Origin: an uncultured Propionibacteriaceae bacterium
GTDB lineage: Bacteria; Actinomycetota; Actinomycetes; Propionibacteriales; Propionibacteriaceae
Direction: 5' to 3'
Assembly (NCBI GenBank): GCA_938046585.1
Contig: CALIWR010000035.1
Coordinates: forward strand, 1-64,000
Length of the DNA stretch: 64,000 nt
This document shows, piece by piece, positions 34,302 through 42,423 of the stretch. The translations under genes were made by a program, and so were the position numbers. Every line of letters starts with the position of its first letter. The stretch's first letter is position 1. Under the pieces are notes generated by a model, which was not told the DNA's origin, made no database searches, and saw only the letters and a program-made list of their open reading frames with translations.

Positions 34302-34889
34302 ATGGGTCGCATGCGTGCCTTTCCGCGACTCGTGCTCGCCTCGTTGGCTCTGGTCTTGGCCGGGTGCGCGCAGGCGGCCCCGCCTGGCGCCACCATCGCG
34401 AGCGCGGACCCGACCGGCGAGCCGGAGCCGTCGCCGACGGTCACGTGGCGTTCCGAGGCACCGGTGACGTTGAAGCGGGGTGTCCCGACGGATCTGTCAC
34501 AGAGCCGGGGCTTACCGAAGGCGATCGTCACGGTGGAGTCGATCACCGAGAAGGCGACCTGTCCCAGCGGCGCGACCACGCCGCAGCATGGGCAGTTCCT
34601 GGCGGTAAGGCTGAGCGCGCAGCGGCTGGACGCCTCGGAGGGTTTCACGATGGCGGTGTACGACTGGGGCACGGTCGACAATGCCGGCAAGACCACGCCA
34701 GGCAATTCGGGCCTGCTGACCGGGTTGTGCCTGACGGACGGGTCGGGGCTGAAGCTGGCCTGGGATTCGTCGGGGCGGGCGCATGGGATTGTGATCCTGG
34801 ATGCCCCGGAGAATGTTCAGGCAGTAACCGCTACCAACACGATGACCACTCCGAACGTCACCGTGACCCTGGAGATGCCGCCGCGCTGA
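34302..34889 (+). CDS. secreted lipoprotein of unknown function
   Basis: 195 residues from ATG 34302 (MGRMRAFPRLVLASLALVLAGC): lipoprotein signal peptide with lipobox LAGC, then a short Pro/Thr linker and a beta-rich domain of about 140 residues (VTVESITEKATCPSG, FLAVRLSAQRL, VTLEMPP). This resembles DUF4352-like exported domains, but the match is only by appearance. A GGGGAGG precedes the start. Its 3' end overlaps the convergent HAD gene by 32 bp. Confidence 0.75.
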   Translation: MGRMRAFPRLVLASLALVLAGCAQAAPPGATIASADPTGEPEPSPTVTWRSEAPVTLKRGVPTDLSQSRGLPKAIVTVESITEKATCPSGATTPQHGQFLAVRLSAQRLDASEGFTMAVYDWGTVDNAGKTTPGNSGLLTGLCLTDGSGLKLAWDSSGRAHGIVILDAPENVQAVTATNTMTTPNVTVTLEMPPR

Positions 34890-35493
34890 TCGCCTCCCCC
34901 ATCAGCCAGGCCTCGGTGTCGGCGTCGTCGACCCACAGGTGGGTATGCCAGCCGCGGTCGGCGGCGGCGTCAATGTTGACCTGCTTGTCGTCGATGAACC
35001 AGAGCTGCTCGCCGGTGCGGCCCAGCCCGTCCTCGACCCGCTGGTAGATCTGGGGGGCCGGTTTGGCGATCCCCATGGGGCCGGAGAAGAACCAGGTCCC
35101 GATCAGCGGGTACCAGTCGAAGTCGGGCGCGGTCTGGGCGAAACAGGTGGGTGCGTTCGACAGGATCGCGGTAGTGACCCCGGCCTGCCGTAGCCGTTGC
35201 AGGAGCGCCCGGGCGGCCGGGCGGGGGGTGCTCCAGGAGGCCACGTCGACCTGGATGAGGGATGGCAGCAGTTGTTCCAGGTCGACTTCCTGGGCGCCGG
35301 GGATCAGCGGGCACGCGGCCTGCCAGTACTCCAGGTCGGAGCAGCCCTCGTCGTACCGGTGCCGGTGCGGACCCCAGAAGCCCTGTTCGACCGCTTCTGC
35401 GGTGGTGCCGAGTAGTTCCGCCAGCCCGGAGAACAGGCCTTGGGGCGGGCACAACACCATGCCTAGGTCGAAGACGACGGCAGGTTCAGTCAT
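34858..35493 (-). CDS. HAD family hydrolase
   Basis: 211-residue haloacid-dehalogenase phosphatase of subclass IA. Motif I is VFDLGMVL (nucleophile Asp, with Gly at +2 as in the DxG variants), motif II is AILSNAPT, the lysine is in MGIAKPAPQIYQ and motif III is LWFIDDKQVNIDAA. The +2 Asp of classic phosphatases is missing, so substrate class is uncertain. Its ATG overlaps the stop of the siderophore ATPase gene (ATGA), placing it in the iron operon. Confidence 0.88.
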   Translation of the reverse strand: MTEPAVVFDLGMVLCPPQGLFSGLAELLGTTAEAVEQGFWGPHRHRYDEGCSDLEYWQAACPLIPGAQEVDLEQLLPSLIQVDVASWSTPRPAARALLQRLRQAGVTTAILSNAPTCFAQTAPDFDWYPLIGTWFFSGPMGIAKPAPQIYQRVEDGLGRTGEQLWFIDDKQVNIDAAADRGWHTHLWVDDADTEAWLMGEAISAAASPGSR

Positions 35494-36278
35494 GCGCTCA
35501 TTCTGGCAGCTGGATCCTCAGGCACATGATAAAGAGCCATCGGGTGCCCGGAGCTGGTGTCGACCGGGCAAGCGACGCCGAAGACGTCGGCCAGCATCTC
35601 ACGGGTGACGATCTTCAGCGGCGGGCCCTGCAGCACCACCCGGCCGTCCTTCATGGCCACGATCTGGTCCGACCAAGCAGCAGCGAAGTTGATGTCGTGG
35701 ACCACCATCACGATCGTCTTGCCGAGATCGTCGGCGGCGCTGCGTAACCGGCGCAGCATCGACAGCGAGTGAGCCAGGTCGAGGTTGTTGAGTGGCTCGT
35801 CGAGCAGCAGGTAGGTGGTGTCCTGGGCCAACAGCATCGCCACGAAGGCCCGCTGCCGTTGCCCGCCCGACATCTCGTCGAGGAATCGGTGCCGCAGGCC
35901 GACCAGATCCATGTGTTCGATCGCCGCATCGATCGCGGTCTGGTCGGCGCCGGTACGGCGTCCCCTGTTATGGGGGTAGCGTCCGAAGCCGACTAGGTCA
36001 TCGACGGTGAGACGGATCTCCAGCCCGTTCTCTTGTTTGAGGATCCCGATCACGGTAGCCAAGGCCGAGGTGGGGGTGGTGGCTACGTTGTGGCCGCCGA
36101 CGGTGATGGTGCCGGCGTCGCTGGGCAGCAGCCGGGCGACCATCGACAGCAGGGTGGACTTGCCAGCCCCATTAGCGCCGACAATGGAGGTGATGCCGCC
36201 CTGGGGGATGGTGATGGTGACGTCGTCGACGACGACGGAGCGCCCGTACGACTTGGACACCGCCTGAATCTCGATCAT
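35490..36278 (-). CDS. iron-siderophore ABC transporter ATP-binding protein
   Basis: ATPase of a FecCDE/FhuC-type importer, 262 residues. Walker A GANGAGKSTL, Q-loop GILKQENGLEIRLTV, signature MSGGQRQRAF, Walker B TYLLLDEPLNNLD, switch His in VVHDINFA. ATGA overlaps with the upstream permease and the downstream HAD gene. Confidence 0.95.
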   Translation of the reverse strand: MIEIQAVSKSYGRSVVVDDVTITIPQGGITSIVGANGAGKSTLLSMVARLLPSDAGTITVGGHNVATTPTSALATVIGILKQENGLEIRLTVDDLVGFGRYPHNRGRRTGADQTAIDAAIEHMDLVGLRHRFLDEMSGGQRQRAFVAMLLAQDTTYLLLDEPLNNLDLAHSLSMLRRLRSAADDLGKTIVMVVHDINFAAAWSDQIVAMKDGRVVLQGPPLKIVTREMLADVFGVACPVDTSSGHPMALYHVPEDPAARMSA

Positions 36279-37276
36279 GCGAGGGTCCCTTTCGGTTTGC
36301 TGCGGCTGACGACCATCACGATGAAGAGCAGGCCGCCACCGAATTCGATGATCACGCTCAAGACCGTGCCCATCGCGAAGACGTACTCCAGGACGGCCTG
36401 GCCGGCGACCAGCAACACCACCGCTAGCGCGCTGGCCAGTGGCATCGTCCAGGCGTGCCGCCCGGAGGGGCTGAGCTGGTAGGCGAGGTTGGCCACGATC
36501 AGGCCGAGGAAGGTGATCGGGCCGACGAGTGCGGTGGTCACGCTGACCAGCAACACCGACACCAGCAGCACCTGGCGTACCATCTGGCGCGGGTCGACGC
36601 CCAGCCCCTGGGCGGTGGCGTGGCCGAGTGCCATCACGTCGAGACGGTGGCGCAGCCGCCAGACCCAGACCGTCCCCAGGGTGACCAGGACCGCCGAGAC
36701 CGTCAGCAGTTCGGGCCGGATCGAGTTGAAGCTGGCGAAAAGGTGAGTCTGCAGTTGCAGGAAGGCGGTCGGGTCCATGATCCGGGTCAGCAGTTGTTGC
36801 AGCGAGCGGAGCAGGGTTCCGAGCACGATCCCGATCAGCACCAGCAGGTGGACCGCGGTATGACGGCGTAGCAGCAGCCCAGACAGACCCCAGCCCAGGC
36901 CGACCATCGCGACCAGGTTGATCACAAACAGGGCTACCGGGCCGAGCTGGGAGGAGATGGTGGTGCCGAACAGGAACAGCAGCAGGGTCTGGATGAAGGC
37001 AAACATCGAGTCCAGACCCATCACCGAGGGGGTCAAGATCCGGTTCCCGGTGACGGTCTGGAAGCCGACGGTGGCCATCCCGACGGACCAGCCGACCAGG
37101 ATCAGCCCGAGCAGCTTGCGACCACGGAAGGCCAGGGTGAAGCCCAGATCGCCGCCGGAGTCGAGCAGCAGGTACGCCAGGCAGGCGCCGGTCACGGCCA
37201 GTAGCCCCAGGGTGAGCAGCTTGCCGGCCTGGGTGGCCCGCCGCGGTGCCGTACCGGTAAGGGCCGCCGTGGTCAT
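36275..37276 (-). CDS. iron-siderophore ABC transporter permease (FecCD family), second
   Basis: 333-residue FecCD/BtuC-type permease with about nine to ten membrane segments. Includes LGVDPRQMVRQVLLVSVLLVS and the coupling region TALVGPITFLGLIVANLAYQLS. Partner of the permease encoded upstream; overlaps it by ATGA. Probably moves ferric siderophore across the cytoplasmic membrane. Confidence 0.93.
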   Translation of the reverse strand: MTTAALTGTAPRRATQAGKLLTLGLLAVTGACLAYLLLDSGGDLGFTLAFRGRKLLGLILVGWSVGMATVGFQTVTGNRILTPSVMGLDSMFAFIQTLLLFLFGTTISSQLGPVALFVINLVAMVGLGWGLSGLLLRRHTAVHLLVLIGIVLGTLLRSLQQLLTRIMDPTAFLQLQTHLFASFNSIRPELLTVSAVLVTLGTVWVWRLRHRLDVMALGHATAQGLGVDPRQMVRQVLLVSVLLVSVTTALVGPITFLGLIVANLAYQLSPSGRHAWTMPLASALAVVLLVAGQAVLEYVFAMGTVLSVIIEFGGGLLFIVMVVSRSKPKGTLA

Positions 37277-38292
37277 CGGGTTCCTCCGGCCAGCCGGGGT
37301 GCCTGCCGGGCCAGCAGAATCAAGAAGGTGGCCGCGCCGAGGACCCCAGCGATCGTACCGACTGGGACCTCGAAGGGGCGGTTCACGGTCCGGGCGAGCA
37401 GGTCACAGACCAGCACGAAGCCGGCGCCGCTGGCAGCGATCCACGGCAGGCAGCGGCGCAGGTTATCGCCGAGCAGCCGGGTGATGAGGTTGGGAACGAC
37501 CAGCCCGATGAACGGGATCGCGCCGACCACGACCAGGCAGATCGCGCTGCCGGCGCAGATCAGGGCCAGGCCCAGGGTGACCGCGGATTGGTAGCGCAGG
37601 CCGAGGCTGCTGGCGTGGGCTTCGCCTAGGGAGGCGATGGTGAACCGGTCGGCCGCCACCCAGATCGCCACGAAGACCGCCCCGACCAGCCAGAGCAGTT
37701 CGTAGCGTCCGCGCAGCACGCCGGAGAAGTCGCCCGCCATCCAGGTGCCCAGGGTGGCTAGCAGGTCGTAGCGGTAGGCGACGAAGGTGGTGGCGGCGGA
37801 AATCATCCCGGCCAGCATCATCCCGATCAGGGGTACCGCCACGATCGCTTCGCCGCGTGGGATCGCCCGTACGAGTTTGAGAAACAGGGCGGTACCGAGC
37901 AGGGCAGTGACGATCGCGACCAGCATCTTGACGGTGAGCGGGGCACCGGGCCACAGCAGGGTCACGAGCAGGATCCCGACCACTGCCGATTCGGAAGTGC
38001 CGACCGTGCCCGGCTCGACGAACCGGTTCCGGACCAGGGCCTGCATCAGCAGCCCGGAGACAGCGAGGGCTGCCCCAGCCAGCAGCACCGCCACCGTACG
38101 GGGTACCCGGGAGATCACCAGGTTCTCCCATTGCTGGTCGCTGGCCCGGCCGGCCAGTACGTCGAGCGGGCCGATCTCGGTAACGCCGACAAAGATGCTG
38201 GCCACGGTCAGCACGACCAGGATCCCGACGGCCCCGGCCCCCCATCCCCACCGGCGTCGGGAACGAGGGGACGAGGGTGGGGTGGCGCTCAC
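37273..38292 (-). CDS. iron-siderophore ABC transporter permease (FecCD family), first
   Basis: 339 residues from GTG 38292 (MSATPPSSPRSRRRW), overlapping the stop of the binding-protein gene by GTGA. FecCD permease with about ten membrane segments and the conserved VVGAIPFIGLVVPNLITRLL segment. The longer ORF to 38397 would overlap the upstream gene by 109 bp and is rejected. Confidence 0.93.
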   Translation of the reverse strand: MSATPPSSPRSRRRWGWGAGAVGILVVLTVASIFVGVTEIGPLDVLAGRASDQQWENLVISRVPRTVAVLLAGAALAVSGLLMQALVRNRFVEPGTVGTSESAVVGILLVTLLWPGAPLTVKMLVAIVTALLGTALFLKLVRAIPRGEAIVAVPLIGMMLAGMISAATTFVAYRYDLLATLGTWMAGDFSGVLRGRYELLWLVGAVFVAIWVAADRFTIASLGEAHASSLGLRYQSAVTLGLALICAGSAICLVVVGAIPFIGLVVPNLITRLLGDNLRRCLPWIAASGAGFVLVCDLLARTVNRPFEVPVGTIAGVLGAATFLILLARQAPRLAGGTR

Positions 38293-39236
38293 AGGGCCTT
38301 GACGAGTTCCTGGATCATCACCTTCGCGTTGTCGAGGCCGTGCATCACGATGTACCAGCGTGCCCCGTCGAGGTAGACGACCTTGTTCTCCTTCCACGCG
38401 GTGGTACTGGCGACCAATTCGTTGTTAAGTACCTCTTTGGCCGCCTTACCTTGCTGCCCGATCGCCGCGTCCCGGTCGCAGACGAACATCAGGTCCGGGT
38501 TCGCCTGCTGGATCGCCTCGAAGGAGACCGGCTGACCATGGCTGCTGTCCTTGATGTCGGGGATCGCCTGAGGAACCATCAGATCGGAGTGGACGGCGCC
38601 GAAACGGGAGGCCGCGCCGAAGGCGGTCGCCTTGCCAGCGCTGGTCATCAGGACCAGGCCCTTCTTGCCCTGCGGGACCTTGGCCTTGGCTTCGTCGATG
38701 ACTTTCTTCAGTTCGCCGAGCTTGGTTTTGACCTCATCACTCTTACCGAGGGCGGTGCCGAGCAGAGTGGAAGCGGCTTCGACCTTGCTGTAGAAGGTGC
38801 CGGTGCTGGGATAGCTGATGTCGATGGTGGTGAAGTGCTGGCTTAGCTCGGGGTATTTACTTGCGCTGCGGAAGCTGATCACGACCAGGTCTGGCTTGAC
38901 CTTCTGGATCGCCTCGATGTTCGGCTCATGGAGGGTGCCGACATTGGCGATCTTGTCGTTGTTGAAGGCTTTCAGGAAGGGCGGCAGGGTGTTGCCCTCG
39001 GGGATCCCGACTACCTTGTCGTTGAGGCCCAGGCTGTTGATGGTGTCGAGGGCTCCGTAGTCGAAGATCACGAGCCGCTGCGGGTTGGCCGGCACCGAGG
39101 TGGTCCCCTGGGCGTGGGTGATCGAGACTTTGCCGGCGCTGCTGGCGCCGGAGCCGGAGGAGCCCTGGCCGCAGGCGGTCAGGGTACCCAGGGCGAGGAC
39201 TCCGAGCCCGAGGGCGCGGCGCGAGATCTGAGCCAT
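38289..39236 (-). CDS. iron-siderophore ABC transporter substrate-binding lipoprotein
   Basis: 315-residue FatB/FepB-type (cluster 8) binding protein. Signal peptide with an RR pair (QISRRALGLGVLALG) and lipobox LTAC, then PQRLVIFDYGALDTINSLGL and the second lobe. It captures ferric siderophore at the cell surface for the two downstream permeases. A DtxR-type box at 39261-39279 lies 24 bp upstream. Confidence 0.94.
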   Translation of the reverse strand: MAQISRRALGLGVLALGTLTACGQGSSGSGASSAGKVSITHAQGTTSVPANPQRLVIFDYGALDTINSLGLNDKVVGIPEGNTLPPFLKAFNNDKIANVGTLHEPNIEAIQKVKPDLVVISFRSASKYPELSQHFTTIDISYPSTGTFYSKVEAASTLLGTALGKSDEVKTKLGELKKVIDEAKAKVPQGKKGLVLMTSAGKATAFGAASRFGAVHSDLMVPQAIPDIKDSSHGQPVSFEAIQQANPDLMFVCDRDAAIGQQGKAAKEVLNNELVASTTAWKENKVVYLDGARWYIVMHGLDNAKVMIQELVKAL

Positions 39237-39260
39237 ATACGGAAGCCTTTCCTTGCGATA

Positions 39261-39279
39261 TCGGGTAAAGCCAACCTAA
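39261..39279 (-). promoter_or_regulatory. DtxR/IdeR-type iron box upstream of the siderophore operon
   Basis: Minus-strand TTAGGTTGGCTTTACCCGA matches the consensus TTAGGTTAGCCTAACCTAA at 14 of 19 positions, with an intact left half. Iron-dependent repression of the operon 38289-35490 is expected. Confidence 0.65.
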
Positions 39280-39339
39280 GCAGGACACCAGGAACGAGGT
39301 CAACCTTCCGCTCGGTTCCTGACGGCCCGTTGCCACGGG

Positions 39340-40272
39340 CTACGCCGGACGTGCCCAGGCAGCGTCGACGATAGCCCTCAGGGTGTCGTCCAGTTCGGTG
39401 TGGTTCTCGCGCAGCAGCTCTCGAGTGTCGAGGTCGTCCATGACGTACGGCTGGTTCCACTGGTGGGCCAGCGAGGCGACGGCCCGCAGCTGCGCCGAGA
39501 AATAGCCCATGACGGTGACCATCGCGGGCGGGATCGTCCGGAACCGGGGCTGGGCGTCGACGCCTGCGATCCGCAGGGCCCGGGTAGCCAGATCGCGGAC
39601 GCTGATCGCAGGGGCGCTGGGAACGTGCCAGGCCCGGCCAGCCATTTCCTGGTCGGTGGCGCCGCGCGCCAGGAGCCGCCCGAAGTCCGAGACCGCGGTC
39701 CAGGTGTGGTCGGCATCGGGGTCGCCGATGACGCCGGCTGCCTTGCCGGCGAGCAGAGGGGTGATAAGGCGTCGCCCCAGGTAGGCGTCAGGTGCGTCTG
39801 CCCCCAGGTAGTCCGAACCGCGTACTTCGACCGCTCGGATCCGGCCCTGCTCGTGGGCTGCGAACAGGCGTCGCGTCACCTCGGCGCGAACCTCGCCGAG
39901 CGCAGTCGACGGTCGCAGGGGATCCGTCGCGCGCATCGGCATTCGGTCGCGAGCGTAGGCGTACAGGTTCCCGGTAAGTACCAGCGTTGCGTCGTTGGCT
40001 TGCGCGGCGCCGATCAGGTTGTCGATTGCGACTGGCCAGATCCGCTGCCATGCCGCAATGGCGTACGGGGGTCCGAAGCAGACCACGATCGCCTCAGACG
40101 CCGGGAGCTGGTCTAGGCCTTTCCCGCTCGCTACGTCGACCGGGACCCAGGTGGCTGCGGGCAGGGTGACCCGGCTGCGGCTCGCGACGGTGACGTCGTG
40201 GCCTTGGCGGGTCAGTTCGGCGATGGTGGCGCGGCCGAGGGGCCCGGCGCCGATGACGGTGATTCGGCTCAT
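39340..40272 (-). CDS. NAD(P)-dependent epimerase/reductase-like protein
   Basis: 310 residues from ATG 40272. Rossmann fold opening with ITVIGAGPLGRATIAELT (GxGxxG-type), VDVASGKGLDQL, and LVLTGNLYAYARDRMP, where the tyrosine stands at the place of the SDR active site in extended (NmrA/epimerase) members. Substrate unknown. Divergent from a TetR gene across a strong palindromic operator, so probably controlled by it. Confidence 0.82.
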   Translation of the reverse strand: MSRITVIGAGPLGRATIAELTRQGHDVTVASRSRVTLPAATWVPVDVASGKGLDQLPASEAIVVCFGPPYAIAAWQRIWPVAIDNLIGAAQANDATLVLTGNLYAYARDRMPMRATDPLRPSTALGEVRAEVTRRLFAAHEQGRIRAVEVRGSDYLGADAPDAYLGRRLITPLLAGKAAGVIGDPDADHTWTAVSDFGRLLARGATDQEMAGRAWHVPSAPAISVRDLATRALRIAGVDAQPRFRTIPPAMVTVMGYFSAQLRAVASLAHQWNQPYVMDDLDTRELLRENHTELDDTLRAIVDAAWARPA

Positions 40273-40294
40273 GGGGAGTCCTTTCACGAGCTCT

Positions 40295-40335
40295 CGTGAA
40301 CAGTGTTTACAGATGGAGTGTAAACCATGTTCACG
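40295..40335. promoter_or_regulatory. palindromic operator between the oxidoreductase and TetR genes
   Basis: Inverted arms CGTGAACAGTGTTTACA (40295-40311) and TGTAAACCATGTTCACG (40319-40335) match at 15 of 17 positions around a 7-bp spacer. Each arm is itself a near-palindrome of the form GTRAACA-n-TGTTYAC, so two TetR dimers could bind. Located in the divergent promoter region. Confidence 0.85.
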
Positions 40336-40367
40336 AATATCGGAGACGGCGGTGGCAGACTGCTTCC

Positions 40368-41075
40368 ATGACCGCCCGCGTCCAGGCCCGCGACAGCTTC
40401 CGTCGCCGACTCATCGCCGCCGCCTACGCCCGTCTCGCGACGCAGGGCGCAGCCGGCCTGCGGATGCGGCAGCTGGCGCGCGACCTGGGCGTCACCCCCG
40501 GCGCCCTCTACCGCTACGTGGCCGGTCGTGACGAACTGCTGACAATCCTGGTCGTCGACGCCTATGAGGCTCTGTCCGAGGCGGCGCGGCAAGCCGATTC
40601 CGAAGCGCCGAGATCGGATCTAGAGGGTCGTTGGACGGCCATCTGGCATGCAGTACGCACCTGGGCCCTCGAGCACCGCAACGAGTACCAACTGATCTAC
40701 GGCACGCCCATACCCGGCTACCGGGCGCCCGCCGACACCATCCGCCCGGCCTCGAGCATCACGCTGCTGCTGGGGCGGATCTGCTCGCAGCTATGGGACA
40801 CCGGCAGAGCCGAGTCCCGAGCCAGCGAACCCGCCCCCGAAGGCCTCGCCGAGGACGTCACGCGGATCCGGGCCTGGATCGTGGCCAACGGCCTACCCGC
40901 CGACGCCCCCGACGCCATGATCCTGGCTACCGTCGAGGCGTGGACGACCCTGATGGGCGCGGTCAGCCTGGAATTGTCGGGACATTATGTGGGCAGCATC
41001 CACAACGGGGCCGCCCACCTCGACCTGCTGGCCCGGCGCAGCTTCGGCATCCTTGCCGCCATGGCGCACAGCTAA
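40368..41075 (+). CDS. TetR family transcriptional regulator
   Basis: 235 residues from ATG 40368 (MTARVQARDSFRRRL). N-terminal helix-turn-helix (AAGLRMRQLARDLGV, then TPGALYRYVAGRDELL) is typical TetR; the C-terminal ligand domain is of the WHG-like class (ALEHRNEYQLIYGTPIPGY). It probably represses the divergent oxidoreductase gene and itself through the 40295-40335 palindrome. Confidence 0.92.
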   Translation: MTARVQARDSFRRRLIAAAYARLATQGAAGLRMRQLARDLGVTPGALYRYVAGRDELLTILVVDAYEALSEAARQADSEAPRSDLEGRWTAIWHAVRTWALEHRNEYQLIYGTPIPGYRAPADTIRPASSITLLLGRICSQLWDTGRAESRASEPAPEGLAEDVTRIRAWIVANGLPADAPDAMILATVEAWTTLMGAVSLELSGHYVGSIHNGAAHLDLLARRSFGILAAMAHS

Positions 41076-41144
41076 GCCCTCCCGAAGGCCCAGCGAAGGC
41101 CGTACGCCGCCGCGGTGATCCCGCTGACCCTGCTCGGGCCGTAG

Positions 41145-42380
41145 TCAGATCGCAGCCGGGTTCCAGGGCCATTCGGTGGTGAGGTGGGCCTCGACCGCCC
41201 GGTGCGCGAAGCGATAGGGCTTGCCGCGGCGGATGAGGCCGCGGGTAATGTCCAGGCGGCGGGCGGTGGGGCCGGCGTCGGTGGTTTTCGAATAGCCCAT
41301 CCGCTGCGCGATCGCCGTCAGGTTACGCTCCTCGGGCGCTAGTTCAGCCATCGTCTGGATGAACTGTTGCTCGCGGCGCGGGAGCCGGTCGAGAATACGC
41401 TGGACGTGAGCCTCGGCCTCGGGTGCGGCGGACTGCCATCCGGTGTGGACATCGGCGGCGGTGATCAGGTCGCCGGTGCCCGCATACCAGGCCCGTTCGC
41501 CGGCGAGTTGGAACAGGAACGGCTCACCGCAGGCCAGCGCGATGATTGCGGCCTGGGCGGCGGGTTCCATAAAGACCCGTCCCCCGTCGCCGACCGGCCA
41601 GCCCCTGGTGAGGAATGGCTGCAGCGCGGCGCGGATCGCGGTGTCGTCGATGGCCCCCAGGACCGAGGTCTGGAAACGACGCGCGAAGGTGGCGCCGGTG
41701 CCGGATCCGGCCATCTCAGCGAATTCCGGCAGTCCGGTCAGGTAGACCGCGATCGGAAGAGCCCGTCGGATCTGCAACCCGCCGGGGACCTCGAGCGGCT
41801 CCTCGTGGGTCAGCGCGTCCCCCAGCGCGACTAACAGCTGCGACAAGGCGTCCGGGTGGCCCAGGTTCTGCGCCTCGTCAAGGTGGATCACCACCATGAC
41901 GTCGCCGGCCCGGATCGCAGCCCGCCCGATCTCGACCAGTAGCTCGGTGAGGGAGGTGTACGGCTCGGCGCCTTCGCTGCGGTCCCGCAGGCCGAGCGAG
42001 AGCCCCGACACGGCGACCGACTGGACCTGTCCCAGCAAGGCGGCGATCCGTTGTTCGCGGGCGACAGCCAGCCCGGCAGTGTCGGCGAGGTCCAGCAGCG
42101 CGGCGGCCACCCGCTTGATCGGATCGGCGCCGGAGGGGATCCGCAGCTGGGGTGTCACCCAGTCCCCCGCCGCTGCTGCCTCGTCTGCGATCCGCCGCAC
42201 CAGCGAGGACTTGCCGGTGCCCGCCTCGCCCAGGATCGTACGGCCCCGTTCGGGGATGCCGGCCAGGCGGCGCGGGCGCAGGATGTCGTGCCAGTCGCTG
42301 AGCTGCGCGGTACGACCGGCCCAGACCTGCGGGACGGTGTCCGAGCCCGGGCTAAACGGCGAATCGAGAGGCGTCCTCAC
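41145..42380 (-). CDS. AAA+ ATPase with C-terminal winged helix
   Basis: About 411 residues. Walker A GEAGTGKSSL, Walker B VVIHLDEAQN, sensor-like VYLTGLPEF, and a C-terminal winged-helix-like region (NLTAIAQRMGYSKTTDAGPTARRLDITRGL). It resembles Orc1/Cdc6- or MalT-related ATPases of unknown role. The start is put at GTG 42380: TAACTT on the minus strand (42393-42388) is 7 nt upstream and fits leaderless initiation; the ORF is open to 42470. Two copies of a palindrome overlap this promoter. Confidence 0.78.
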   Translation of the reverse strand: MRTPLDSPFSPGSDTVPQVWAGRTAQLSDWHDILRPRRLAGIPERGRTILGEAGTGKSSLVRRIADEAAAAGDWVTPQLRIPSGADPIKRVAAALLDLADTAGLAVAREQRIAALLGQVQSVAVSGLSLGLRDRSEGAEPYTSLTELLVEIGRAAIRAGDVMVVIHLDEAQNLGHPDALSQLLVALGDALTHEEPLEVPGGLQIRRALPIAVYLTGLPEFAEMAGSGTGATFARRFQTSVLGAIDDTAIRAALQPFLTRGWPVGDGGRVFMEPAAQAAIIALACGEPFLFQLAGERAWYAGTGDLITAADVHTGWQSAAPEAEAHVQRILDRLPRREQQFIQTMAELAPEERNLTAIAQRMGYSKTTDAGPTARRLDITRGLIRRGKPYRFAHRAVEAHLTTEWPWNPAAI

Positions 42381-42383
42381 CTT

Positions 42384-42423
42384 GATAAAGTTATCAGCGC
42401 GAGTCAGGTTTGATAAAGTTATC
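42384..42423. promoter_or_regulatory. paired GATAAAGTTATC palindromes over the AAA ATPase promoter
   Basis: Two identical copies of TTGATAAAGTTATC (42382-42395 and 42410-42423) 28 bp apart; each contains the dyad GATAA-AG-TTATC. The proximal copy contains the presumed -10 box, and the distal copy falls where a -35 box would be, inside the 3' end of the serine hydrolase gene. A repressor-binding pair is likely. Confidence 0.6.
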
